A stretch of DNA of 64,000 nt from JBBDYD01 sp040901865. Its GTDB lineage: Bacteria; Bacteroidota; Ignavibacteria; UBA10030. Below the pieces are notes generated by a model that was not told where the DNA came from, did not search any database, and was given only the letters and a program-made list of their open reading frames with translations. The stretch spans positions 23,315-87,314 of the forward strand of contig JBBDYD010000147.1 of NCBI GenBank assembly GCA_040901865.1, written 5' to 3'. The first letter of the stretch is position 1. Each line of letters starts with the position of its first letter. Positions 33,576 to 41,435 of the stretch are shown one piece after another. The translations under genes were made by a program, and so were the position numbers.

Positions 33576-34610
33576 ATGGTTAAGGCCAAGATAATCTGTA
33601 CACTTGGTCCAGTGTCATCGAACGAAACGGTGCTTAGAAAAATGATGCTGGCTGGCATGGATGTCGGGCGCCTGAATTTTTCCCACACTACGCCGCAGGA
33701 ATCGCTCCGTACCATAGGACTCGTTCGGTTTCTAAACACGAAATACCGCAGGAGAGTACAGCTTCTCGGTGACCTGCAGGGCCATCGCATAAGAGTTGGC
33801 GATCTCCTTGCTCCGGTTTTGCTTGAACAACACCAGACAGTGTGGCTCACCCAGCAAAAGACAAAAGGCTCGGATGAAACAATACCTTTTGATTATCAAG
33901 GCTCCCTCCTCGGTATTAAAAACGGGCACCATGTCTTCATAGACGATGGCAATATTGCTTTGGAAGTGATCGGACGAACTGAAAACAGCCTACAAGTCAA
34001 AGTAGTATACGGCGGCTTGGTTCAGGAACATAAGGGGATCAATATTCCTGAGGCACGGTTGCCCTTTGGCGGTATCAGCTTAAGGGACATCGAACATATA
34101 CTCTTTTGTAAAGAGCATGGTGTAGAATATATCGCGCAGTCATTCGTATCCACCAAAAAGGATATCCAGGATGTGAGAAAAACGCTCGGAGAAGGCTCGG
34201 GATGCCAGGTCATCGCCAAGATAGAAAACAGAGAAAGCATAGAGAATATCGATGAGATCGTCGACGGTTCAGACGGAATTATGATTGCGCGCGGAGATAT
34301 GGGGGTATCATTGCCAATTTACAAAATCCCCGTTATTCAAAAGGAGATTATCAAGAAGTGTAACCGCGCCGGCAAGTTCGTTATTACCGCGACACAGATG
34401 TTGGAGAGTATGACGGAAAACCGCATCCCTACCCGGGCAGAGGCAAGCGATGTGGCCAACGCCATCATAGACGGAACGGACTTTGTTATGCTTTCGGCTG
34501 AGTCTGCCGTGGGAAAATATCCGGTTGAGACGGTCAGGATGATGAATGCTATCATACAGTTCACTGAAACGTACCTTCGAAAGTCGGTTTCGGAGCGATG
34601 CGAAAAGTAG
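33576..34610 (+). CDS. pyk: pyruvate kinase without C-terminal domain
   Basis: 344 residues from ATG 33576 (AGAAAGGG upstream). TIM-barrel and B-domain motifs of pyruvate kinase are present: VKAKIICTLGPVSSNETV, MDVGRLNFSH, VIAKIENRESIENIDEI, IMIARGDMGVSLPI, FVITATQMLESMTENRIPTR and AEASDVANAIIDGTDF. It ends after TETYLRKSVSERCEK and so lacks the ~120-residue regulatory C domain of the usual 470-residue enzyme, which suggests no allosteric control through that domain. It should make pyruvate and ATP from phosphoenolpyruvate. Its codon use looks more A+T-rich than the island genes on both sides, and it sits between an atpD relic and the true atpD, as if inserted. Confidence 0.85.
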   Translation: MVKAKIICTLGPVSSNETVLRKMMLAGMDVGRLNFSHTTPQESLRTIGLVRFLNTKYRRRVQLLGDLQGHRIRVGDLLAPVLLEQHQTVWLTQQKTKGSDETIPFDYQGSLLGIKNGHHVFIDDGNIALEVIGRTENSLQVKVVYGGLVQEHKGINIPEARLPFGGISLRDIEHILFCKEHGVEYIAQSFVSTKKDIQDVRKTLGEGSGCQVIAKIENRESIENIDEIVDGSDGIMIARGDMGVSLPIYKIPVIQKEIIKKCNRAGKFVITATQMLESMTENRIPTRAEASDVANAIIDGTDFVMLSAESAVGKYPVETVRMMNAIIQFTETYLRKSVSERCEK

Positions 34611-34675
34611 TTGGCTGTGTGCCGTAGTAAGAAAGAGACAATCAAATATGCGACACGGGCAATGGTCTCAGGACA

Positions 34676-36214
34676 ATGAGTAAGATAAACCAAGGCACAA
34701 TAGTCTCGGTGCGTGGCAGCGTCGTGGACATCCGATTCGCCGATCGGCTGCCGCCGATCTACTCGGTCCTGCGCACAGGAGATGAAGGGCGCATCATCAT
34801 CGAAGTGCTGGCGCAACTGGATGCGCATCGCGTTCGTGGCATAGCGTTGACACCAACGCAGGGTCTTGCGCGCGGCATGGCGGTTGAGGACACGGGCGGA
34901 CCGTTGAAAGTGCCGGTGGGAAAAGGAATTCTTTCGCGGATGTTTGACGTGTTTGGGAACGCTCTCGACCGCGAAGGGGAAGTTACGAACGTGGAATGGC
35001 GTACTGTCCATCGCGCTCCGCCGCCGCTGGCCCGTCGTTCCACCAAGTCCGAAGTCTTCGAGACGGGCATAAAGGTGATTGATGTGCTCGTGCCGCTGGA
35101 GCGCGGCGGCAAGGCAGGACTGTTTGGCGGGGCAGGCGTGGGCAAAACAGTCCTGCTCACGGAAATGATTCATAATATGATCGGGCACCACGAGGGGGTA
35201 AGTCTGTTCTGCGGCATCGGCGAACGCTGTCGCGAAGGCGAGGAGCTCTACCGCGACATGAAGAAAGCCGGCGTCTTGCCAAACATGGTGATGATCTTTG
35301 GGCAGATGAACGAGCCACCGGGCAGCCGGTTCCGAGTGGGCCATGCCGCGCTGACGATGGCCGAATATTTCCGGGATGACGAGCACCGGGATGTCCTGCT
35401 GCTCATCGACAATATTTTTCGCTTCATCCAGGCCGGCATGGAGGTGTCCGGCTTGATGGGGCAAATGCCATCGCGTCTCGGCTATCAGCCAACCTTGGGC
35501 ACCGAGTTGTCGCGACTGGAGGAGCGTATCGCCAACACCGACGCCGGAGCTATCACGTCCATTCAGGCCGTGTACGTGCCGGCGGACGATTTGACCGACC
35601 CGGCGGCGGTGCACACGTTTTCGCATCTCTCGGCGTCCATCGTGCTTTCGCGCAAACGGGCGAGCGAAGGACTGTACCCGGCTGTCGATCTGCTGCAATC
35701 GAGCTCCAAAATTGCCACGCCCGGGATTGTCGGCGAACGACATTATCTCCTGGCTCAGGAAATCAGACAGACGCTCGCGCAGTACGAAGATCTCAAGGAC
35801 GTCATCGCCATGCTCGGCCTGGAACAACTGGCGCCGGAAGACCGCAACGTAGTCGCCCGCGCCCGGCGGCTGGAGCGATTCCTCACGCAGCCGTTTTTCG
35901 CCACCGAGCAGTTCAGCGGCATCAAAGGAAAACTCGTCAGCCTCAAAGATGCGCTCGAGGGCTGCGAACGAATCCTGCACGATGAATTCAAAGACTACCC
36001 GGAGAGCGCTCTTTACATGATCGGGACGATTGACGAGGCGAAGAAAAAGGCCCCGCCCGACAAACCAGCAGCCAAGGTCGAACCCGGCGCAAAACCTGCG
36101 GCAAAAGACGACTCCAAGCCCGCTGCCGACTCCAAGGCCAAGTCCGAACCGCGGCCGAAGTCCGAGCCGAGACTAAAAACAGAAGTTGAACATGCCGACG
36201 CTCATGCATCTTAA
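34676..36214 (+). CDS. atpD: N-type ATPase beta subunit
   Basis: 512 residues. Catalytic F1 subunit: Walker A GGAGVGKTVLL, catalytic Glu in CGIGERCREGEELY, Walker B VLLLIDNIFRF, SALxGRMPS-type loop LMGQMPSRLGYQPTL, and a loop GLEQLAPEDRNVV in place of DELSEED. The last ~55 residues are an added tail rich in Lys, Pro, Glu and Ala (PPDKPAAKVEPGAKPAAKDD and so on). First gene of the atpDCQRBEFAG order that defines N-ATPases, a second, often laterally transferred ATPase. The first codons look less G+C-rich than the rest, perhaps a recombination joint. Confidence 0.95.
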   Translation: MSKINQGTIVSVRGSVVDIRFADRLPPIYSVLRTGDEGRIIIEVLAQLDAHRVRGIALTPTQGLARGMAVEDTGGPLKVPVGKGILSRMFDVFGNALDREGEVTNVEWRTVHRAPPPLARRSTKSEVFETGIKVIDVLVPLERGGKAGLFGGAGVGKTVLLTEMIHNMIGHHEGVSLFCGIGERCREGEELYRDMKKAGVLPNMVMIFGQMNEPPGSRFRVGHAALTMAEYFRDDEHRDVLLLIDNIFRFIQAGMEVSGLMGQMPSRLGYQPTLGTELSRLEERIANTDAGAITSIQAVYVPADDLTDPAAVHTFSHLSASIVLSRKRASEGLYPAVDLLQSSSKIATPGIVGERHYLLAQEIRQTLAQYEDLKDVIAMLGLEQLAPEDRNVVARARRLERFLTQPFFATEQFSGIKGKLVSLKDALEGCERILHDEFKDYPESALYMIGTIDEAKKKAPPDKPAAKVEPGAKPAAKDDSKPAADSKAKSEPRPKSEPRLKTEVEHADAHAS

Positions 36215-36593
36215 GGTTCTCCTGCCGTTCCGAGTCTTCGCCGATAAAACCGGCGTTGCGCGCATCGTTGCGGAGACCCGCGACGGCTCATTCGGTCTCT
36301 TGCCGCACCGACTCGACTGTGTAGCGGCGCTGGTGCCCGGGATTCTGATCTACGAACATGAAGCAGGGGGGGAAGTATACGTGGCCATCGATGAGGGAGT
36401 GCTCGTCAAAACCGGCCTGGATGTGCTTATCTCCGTGCGCAACGCAATTGCCGGAACCGACCTCGGCCAACTGCGTGAGGTTGTGGAGAAGGAGTTTCTG
36501 AACCTGAACGAACGGGAGCAAAGAGCTCGTGCCGTGATGGCAAAAATGGAAAGCGGCTTCATCCGCCGCTTGGCGGAGCTTCATCATGAGTGA
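36192..36593 (+). CDS. atpC: N-type ATPase epsilon subunit
   Basis: 133 residues from ATG 36192 (TTG 36186 possible); it overlaps the end of atpD. It has the epsilon beta-sandwich landmarks LKVLLPFRVFADKTGVAR and DGSFGLLPHRLDCVAALVPG, then GGEVYVAIDEGVLVKTG, and a helical C-terminal arm (LREVVEKEFLNLNEREQRAR). It is part of the central rotor stalk and in many F-ATPases regulates ATP hydrolysis. Second gene in the N-ATPase order. Its 3' end overlaps the start of atpQ by 8 bases. Confidence 0.92.
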   Translation: MPTLMHLKVLLPFRVFADKTGVARIVAETRDGSFGLLPHRLDCVAALVPGILIYEHEAGGEVYVAIDEGVLVKTGLDVLISVRNAIAGTDLGQLREVVEKEFLNLNEREQRARAVMAKMESGFIRRLAELHHE

Positions 36594-36924
36594 AAAACCG
36601 GAAATGAAAAGCGAGAAAGACCCGACCGATTTTAGCCGGGAAGTCGGTGCGAAAGCGACGCGCAAGCTCAAAGCACGGCATAACTCCAAGCGGGGCGTCT
36701 GGTTTGGATTGGGTATGATGGGGCTTATCGGCTGGTCGGTGGCGGTTCCGACGCTGCTCGGCGCGGTGGTCGGTATCTGGCTGGACAAAAGCCATGCAGG
36801 GAGCCATTCCTGGACGCTGATGCTTCTGGTCATCGGCCTGGTCATCGGTTGTGTGAATGCCTGGCATTGGGTGGCCAAGGAAGACAAGGAAATGCGAGAG
36901 GAACAGGAGGATAAGAATGAATGA
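36586..36924 (+). CDS. atpQ: N-ATPase accessory membrane protein AtpQ (AtpI-like)
   Basis: 112 residues with two membrane helices: GVWFGLGMMGLIGWSVAVPT and SWTLMLLVIGLVIGCVNAWH. A charged N-terminal arm and a charged C-terminal end (KEDKEMREEQEDKNE) flank them. In N-ATPase operons AtpQ is the AtpI-like protein, probably helping assemble the c ring. The position between atpC and atpR supports this. It overlaps both neighbours. Confidence 0.85.
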   Translation: MSEKPEMKSEKDPTDFSREVGAKATRKLKARHNSKRGVWFGLGMMGLIGWSVAVPTLLGAVVGIWLDKSHAGSHSWTLMLLVIGLVIGCVNAWHWVAKEDKEMREEQEDKNE

Positions 36925-37231
36925 ACCTTTGACGATGGTGTTGGATTTGGTTGCGGGGATTTTGCTCGGTGCGATTTTCTTCGGCGGCCTTTGGTGGACG
37001 GTTCGGAAAGCGGTTTCGTCCAATCGGTCGGCGCAGTGGTTCATCGGCAGCATGCTGCTGCGAACGAGCATTGCCCTGGCTGGATTGTACTTTGTCTCTG
37101 GCGGCCATTGGGAGCGGCTGCTTCTTTGTCTCCTTGGATTTGTCATGGCACGCCTCCTCGTGACGCGGCTTACCCAGTCGCCGGGAGAGAACCAAGCCCG
37201 CCCGGCACAGGAGGCCAGCCATGCACATTAG
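36917..37231 (+). CDS. atpR: N-ATPase accessory protein AtpR
   Basis: 104 residues from ATG 36917 (AGGAGG upstream). Three membrane helices are likely: EPLTMVLDLVAGILLGAIFF, a second from WFIGSMLLRTSIALAGLYFV, and a third from LLLCLLGFVMARLLVTRL. AtpR is found only in N-ATPase operons; the conserved polar residues in the first two helices are thought to aid ion handling at the c ring. The last residues (NQARPAQEASHAH) are polar. It overlaps the start of atpB by 11 bases. Confidence 0.85.
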   Translation: MNEPLTMVLDLVAGILLGAIFFGGLWWTVRKAVSSNRSAQWFIGSMLLRTSIALAGLYFVSGGHWERLLLCLLGFVMARLLVTRLTQSPGENQARPAQEASHAH

Positions 37232-37916
37232 TCCCGATCAGATGATTTTCTGGGAACACGGGTTTCTCAAGCTCAACGCCACCATTGTGTTCACGTGGGG
37301 ACTTATGCTCGTACTGGCTGTCGGTTCAAAATTCCTCACGCGCAATCTTTCCACGGATCTGAATCGCACCCGCTGGCAGAATTTTTTGGAAATCGTCGTC
37401 ACGAGTATCGAGAAACAAATTGAAGAGGTAGGCCTGAGCCAGCCGAAGAAATATCTCGGCTTTCTGGGCACGCTCTTTCTGTTTATCGCTGCAGCCAGCC
37501 TTTGCACCGTCATTCCCGGCTACGAGCCGCCGACCGGCTCGCTCTCGACCACGGCAGCACTCGCGCTGTGCGTTTTTGTGGCCGTGCCGTTCTTCGGCAT
37601 CGAGGAGCAAGGCTTGGGCCACTATCTCAAGTCCTATGTGAAGCCAACGTTTATCATGCTGCCGTTCAATATCATCAGCGAACTTTCGCGCACTCTGGCC
37701 CTGGCCATACGTTTGTTCGGCAACATGATGAGCGGGGCGATGATTATCGGTATCCTACTCACTATTACACCCTTTATTTTCCCAATCGTCATGACGGTGC
37801 TCGGTCTGCTCACCGGCATGGTGCAGGCGTACATCTTCAGCATTCTGGCAGCGGTCTATATCGCTGCCGCAACGCGAGTCCGTAAACCCAAGCCTGAACC
37901 CGAGGCAAAACAGTGA
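37221..37916 (+). CDS. atpB: N-type ATPase subunit a
   Basis: 231 residues with about five or six membrane helices. The essential Arg is in LALAIRLFGNMMSGAM, the core signature of subunit a, and the last helix is in GMVQAYIFSILAAVYIAAAT. The N-terminal segment (DQMIFWEHGFLKLNATIVFT) is typical of N-ATPase a subunits. It forms the two ion half-channels beside the c ring. The C-terminal end, RKPKPEPEAKQ, is a small version of the Lys/Pro/Glu tails on the other subunits of this operon. Confidence 0.94.
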   Translation: MHISPDQMIFWEHGFLKLNATIVFTWGLMLVLAVGSKFLTRNLSTDLNRTRWQNFLEIVVTSIEKQIEEVGLSQPKKYLGFLGTLFLFIAAASLCTVIPGYEPPTGSLSTTAALALCVFVAVPFFGIEEQGLGHYLKSYVKPTFIMLPFNIISELSRTLALAIRLFGNMMSGAMIIGILLTITPFIFPIVMTVLGLLTGMVQAYIFSILAAVYIAAATRVRKPKPEPEAKQ

Positions 37917-37946
37917 AACAGGGATACGACAACAGAAGGAGATATC

Positions 37947-38228
37947 ATGGATAGCATGACTATTATTGCGGTGGCCTCCATTGTCCTCGCCGGATTCACC
38001 ACTGGAATCGGCACGTTGGGGCCTGCATTGGCAGAAGGGAGGGCGGTTGCCACGGCACTGAGTTCGCTGGCCCAGCAGCCAGATGCCTCCGCTACTATCA
38101 CCCGGACACTGTTCGTCGGTTTGGCAATGATAGAGTCCACAGCCATCTACTGCTTCGTGGTCTCGATGATTCTTATTTTCGCCAATCCGTTTTGGAACCA
38201 CGTCATAGCCCAAGCCACAGGAAAGTAA
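37947..38228 (+). CDS. atpE: N-type ATPase subunit c
   Basis: 93 residues, a two-helix hairpin: IAVASIVLAGFTTGIGTLGP then AEGRAVATALSSLAQQPDAS for the polar loop, and LFVGLAMIESTAIYCFVVSM for helix 2. The ion-carrying Glu is in ESTAIY, which matches the Glu-Ser-Thr-x-x-Tyr set that binds Na+ in known sodium c rings. Helix 1 has a second Glu (LAEG), as N-ATPase c subunits do. Na+ transport is therefore possible, but some two-carboxylate rings bind protons, so the coupling ion is not settled. A GAAGGAGAT ribosome site precedes the ATG. Confidence 0.93.
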   Translation: MDSMTIIAVASIVLAGFTTGIGTLGPALAEGRAVATALSSLAQQPDASATITRTLFVGLAMIESTAIYCFVVSMILIFANPFWNHVIAQATGK

Positions 38229-38232
38229 ACCT

Positions 38233-39402
38233 ATGTTAATCGATTGGTTCACAGTCGGAGCACAGGCGGTCAACTTTCTCATGCTGGTGTGGTTGATGAA
38301 GCGCTTCCTTTACAAACCAATTCTCCATGCCATCGATGAACGGGAGAAGCGGGTTGCCGCAGAGCTAGCCAACGCCGACAAGAAAAAGGCCGAAGCCCAG
38401 AAGGAGAGCGACGAGTTCAAGCACAAGAACGAGGAATTCGACAAACAGCGGGCCGCACTTTTGAGCAAGGCTAAGGACGAGGCATTTGCCGAACGTCAGC
38501 GGCTCCTCGACGAGGCGAGAAGGGCGGCCGACGCCTTGAGCGCCAAGCGACAGGAAACGCTGAAGAACGACACCCACAACTTGCATCAAGCAATCAGCCG
38601 CCGGACAGAGCAGGAAGTGTTCGCCATCGCCCGAAAGACGTTGACGGATCTCGCCTCGACGAGTTTGGAAGAACGCGTGAGTGAGGTGTTCACTCGCCGC
38701 TTGCGAGAGATGGATGACCATGCGAAAGCAGGACTCGCCGAGGCAATAAAAAAAACGTCGGATCCCGTGCTTGTGCGCACCGCGTTTGATCTGCCTGCGG
38801 AGCAACGCGGGGCGATTCAGAAAGCCCTCAACGAAACCTTCTCGACGGAAACCCGCATCCGGTTCGAGACGGCACCGGATGTGGTCAGTGGAATCGAACT
38901 CACCACCAATGGGCAAAAAGTGGCCTGGAGCATCTCAGAGTATCTGGCTTCTCTGGAAAAAGGCGTCGTAGAACTCCTGAAAGAGAAAGATAAATCTGAA
39001 GCCAAAGAAAAGACATCGTCCGACTTGACGCCAAAGATCGCCAAGCGCGCCTATGAACTTTACGAACAGAGTGGTCGCAAGAGCGATTCGGCAACTCAGG
39101 ACTGGAGTCAGGCGGAGCGGGAGATTCGGAAAGGTGAAGCCAAAGCCGAGGCCAAACCTGACGCCAAAGTCGAGGCTAAAGCCGATCCTAAACCTGAGGC
39201 TAAAGTCGAGCCAAAACCCGAAGCCAAGACCGAGCCAAAACCAGACGTCAAGGTCGATGCTACAGCCGATCCCAAGCCCAAAGCTAAAGTCGATCCTAAA
39301 CCTGAAACGAGAGCTGATCAAAAATCTGATGCCATAGCCGAGCCTAAACCTGAACCTAAAGATGCAGCCAAGTCCGAGCCTAAATCTGAAACAAAGAGCT
39401 AA
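38233..39402 (+). CDS. atpF: N-type ATPase b subunit with delta-like part, DUF2934-like module and Lys/Pro/Glu tail
   Basis: 389 residues, much longer than a normal b subunit (~160-250). Order: membrane helix (LIDWFTVGAQAVNFLMLVWL), long coiled stalk (EREKRVAAELANADKKKAEA ... ), a delta-like domain (~178-245, IRFETAPDVVSGIELTTNGQ), a DUF2934-like motif (~267-300, IAKRAYELYEQSGRKSDS and WSQAEREI), and a ~90-residue tail of repeats such as KPEAKVEPKPEAKTEPKPD. N-ATPases lack a separate delta gene, so the fusion is expected; the DUF2934-like part and tail are not. Its stop overlaps the start of atpA (TAATG). Confidence 0.9.
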   Translation: MLIDWFTVGAQAVNFLMLVWLMKRFLYKPILHAIDEREKRVAAELANADKKKAEAQKESDEFKHKNEEFDKQRAALLSKAKDEAFAERQRLLDEARRAADALSAKRQETLKNDTHNLHQAISRRTEQEVFAIARKTLTDLASTSLEERVSEVFTRRLREMDDHAKAGLAEAIKKTSDPVLVRTAFDLPAEQRGAIQKALNETFSTETRIRFETAPDVVSGIELTTNGQKVAWSISEYLASLEKGVVELLKEKDKSEAKEKTSSDLTPKIAKRAYELYEQSGRKSDSATQDWSQAEREIRKGEAKAEAKPDAKVEAKADPKPEAKVEPKPEAKTEPKPDVKVDATADPKPKAKVDPKPETRADQKSDAIAEPKPEPKDAAKSEPKSETKS

Positions 39403-41273
39403 TGAACATGGAACCTGAGAGCCTCCAGAACGTTTTCGACATCACGTTTGACGGAATAAGCCAGGTGCGGAAAGCATTTACGCCGCAACTGAAGCCGCGG
39501 GAGGTAGGCACAATCACCAGTGTTGGCACCGGCATCGCCACCGTGTCGGGTCTCCCCGGTGTGGGCTTTGATGAATTAGTGACATTCCCCGGCGATGTGC
39601 TCGGCATTGCGTCCAACGTGGACGCGGATGAAATTGGCGTCATTCTGCTTGGCGAATACTGGCGACTTCACGCGGGAGACGAAGTCCAACGTACGGGTCG
39701 GGTCATGGATGTGGCCGTCGGTGACGGGTTGCTAGGCCGTGTCATCGATCCGCTCGGTCGGCCACTTGATGGCAGTGGGTTGGTTGCATCCGGCAATCGC
39801 CTGCCCGTCGAACGCCCGGCCGCGCCCATCATGGGCCGCGCTCCCGTCACGGTGCCGCTCCAGACCGGTCTCAAAGTCATTGATGCGCTGATTCCCGTCG
39901 GGCGCGGCCAGCGCGAGTTGATTCTTGGCGACCGCCAAACGGGCAAGACTGCCATTGCGATCGACACAATACTCAACCAGCGCGACCAGAATGTCCTGTG
40001 CGTTTATTGCGCCATCGGTCAGCGTGCTGCCGCCGTCGCGAAGGCTGTGGCGAACTTGCGGGAAACGGGCGCGATGGATTACACCGTCGTCGTTGTGACC
40101 GAGGGGAACGACCCGCCGGGTCTCGCGTATATCGCCCCTTACGCTGCAACCAGCATCGCGGAGTTCTTCATGGAAGCGGGCCGGGATGTACTGATCGTCT
40201 ATGACGACCTCACCCATCACGCGCGCGCCTACCGCGAACTCTCTCTCTTGTTGCGCCGTCCACCTGGTCGCGAAGCGTTTCCCGGCGACATTTTCTATAT
40301 CCATTCGCGGTTACTCGAACGTGCAACACACTTACACAAGGAACTCGGCGGTGGCTCCCTCACCGCGCTCCCGATCATCGAGACCCAGGCGCAGGACATA
40401 TCCGCCTATATTCCGACCAATTTGATTTCCATCACGGATGGACAGATCTATCTTTCCCCAACGTTGTTCGAATTGGGCGTGCTACCTGCGGTCGATGTCG
40501 GAAAATCCGTTTCGCGCGTTGGCGGCAAAGCCCAACGCGCTGCCTACCGTGCGGTAGCGGGCGACCTCAAGCTTGGTTACGCACAGTTTGAGGAACTCGA
40601 AGCCTTTTCCCGGTTCGGGGCGCGTCTGGATGAAGACACCCGCAAAATCATCGAGCACGGACAGCGAATTCGAGCATGTCTCAAACAGCCAGAGTTCGCC
40701 CCTATTCCCGTGCCCGAGCAAATCGCCGTGCTGTTGGCGTTGACTTCAGAACTCTTTGACCACGTGCCTCTGGAAAAAATGAAGGACGCCGAGAGCGCCT
40801 TACGTGAGGCAACGACGAAAATTCCGGTGGAAGTTAGCGACCGATTGAATACTGCCGAGAAACTCAGCGACGAGGATCGTAAAACAATTATCGAAATCGC
40901 CCGCATGGCGCTCGAAGCTTTCCAACCCGAGCCAGAAAAGAGTCAAAAGACCAAAGTGGATGCGAAATCCAAAGACAAGTCCAAGCCTAAAAGCAAATCG
41001 AATGAGCCTGGACCGGACTCCAATCCTAATCCGAGACAAGAGACCGAAGCGCAAGCCAAACCTAAAGCGAAAGCCGAATCCAAGTCTGACGCCAAACCGA
41101 ATAAGTCGAATCCGGAACCAGAACTTGAGCCTAAGCAAAAATTCGAAGAAGATTCACAACCCAAAGACCAGGCCGAGCTGCAATCGAAGCCCGAGGCAAA
41201 GTCAGACGGGACGAAGCCCGAACTCAAACCTCAAGCGGCCATCAAGGAGAAATCAGGAGCAACGTCGTCGTGA
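39402..41273 (+). CDS. atpA: N-type ATPase alpha subunit with extended tail
   Basis: 623 residues, about 110 more than the family norm. N-terminal region KPREVGTITSVGTGIATVSG; Walker A GDRQTGKTAIAID; Arg-finger region SVSRVGGKAQ; and YIPTNLISITDGQIYLSPTL. From about residue 510 the rest is a low-complexity tail rich in Lys, Pro, Ser, Glu and Asp (KSKDKSKPKSKSNEPGPDSN and so on). Non-catalytic nucleotide-binding F1 subunit. Its position after atpF and before atpG is as in N-ATPases, but an HPF-like gene is placed between atpA and atpG. Confidence 0.94.
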   Translation: MNMEPESLQNVFDITFDGISQVRKAFTPQLKPREVGTITSVGTGIATVSGLPGVGFDELVTFPGDVLGIASNVDADEIGVILLGEYWRLHAGDEVQRTGRVMDVAVGDGLLGRVIDPLGRPLDGSGLVASGNRLPVERPAAPIMGRAPVTVPLQTGLKVIDALIPVGRGQRELILGDRQTGKTAIAIDTILNQRDQNVLCVYCAIGQRAAAVAKAVANLRETGAMDYTVVVVTEGNDPPGLAYIAPYAATSIAEFFMEAGRDVLIVYDDLTHHARAYRELSLLLRRPPGREAFPGDIFYIHSRLLERATHLHKELGGGSLTALPIIETQAQDISAYIPTNLISITDGQIYLSPTLFELGVLPAVDVGKSVSRVGGKAQRAAYRAVAGDLKLGYAQFEELEAFSRFGARLDEDTRKIIEHGQRIRACLKQPEFAPIPVPEQIAVLLALTSELFDHVPLEKMKDAESALREATTKIPVEVSDRLNTAEKLSDEDRKTIIEIARMALEAFQPEPEKSQKTKVDAKSKDKSKPKSKSNEPGPDSNPNPRQETEAQAKPKAKAESKSDAKPNKSNPEPELEPKQKFEEDSQPKDQAELQSKPEAKSDGTKPELKPQAAIKEKSGATSS

Positions 41274-41435
41274 GCCTGCACCAAGAGAACCACGCCTGGA
41301 TACACTATTGATCGTCCAAACGTGGAGGGCCCCGGACGCATCGAGCGACGAAAGGTCACTTGATAGGACCTCTTCTCGAGCCTCTTTTGTTGAGCGACCA
41401 TACTGAGTCAATCACAATCATAACAGGATGACACC

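Noticed and set aside
34337..35980. 547-codon minus-strand frame opposite pyk and atpD
   Set aside because: It runs across two confirmed plus-strand genes and the spacer between them; no motifs, rich in His and Arg as is usual for antisense frames of G+C-rich genes.
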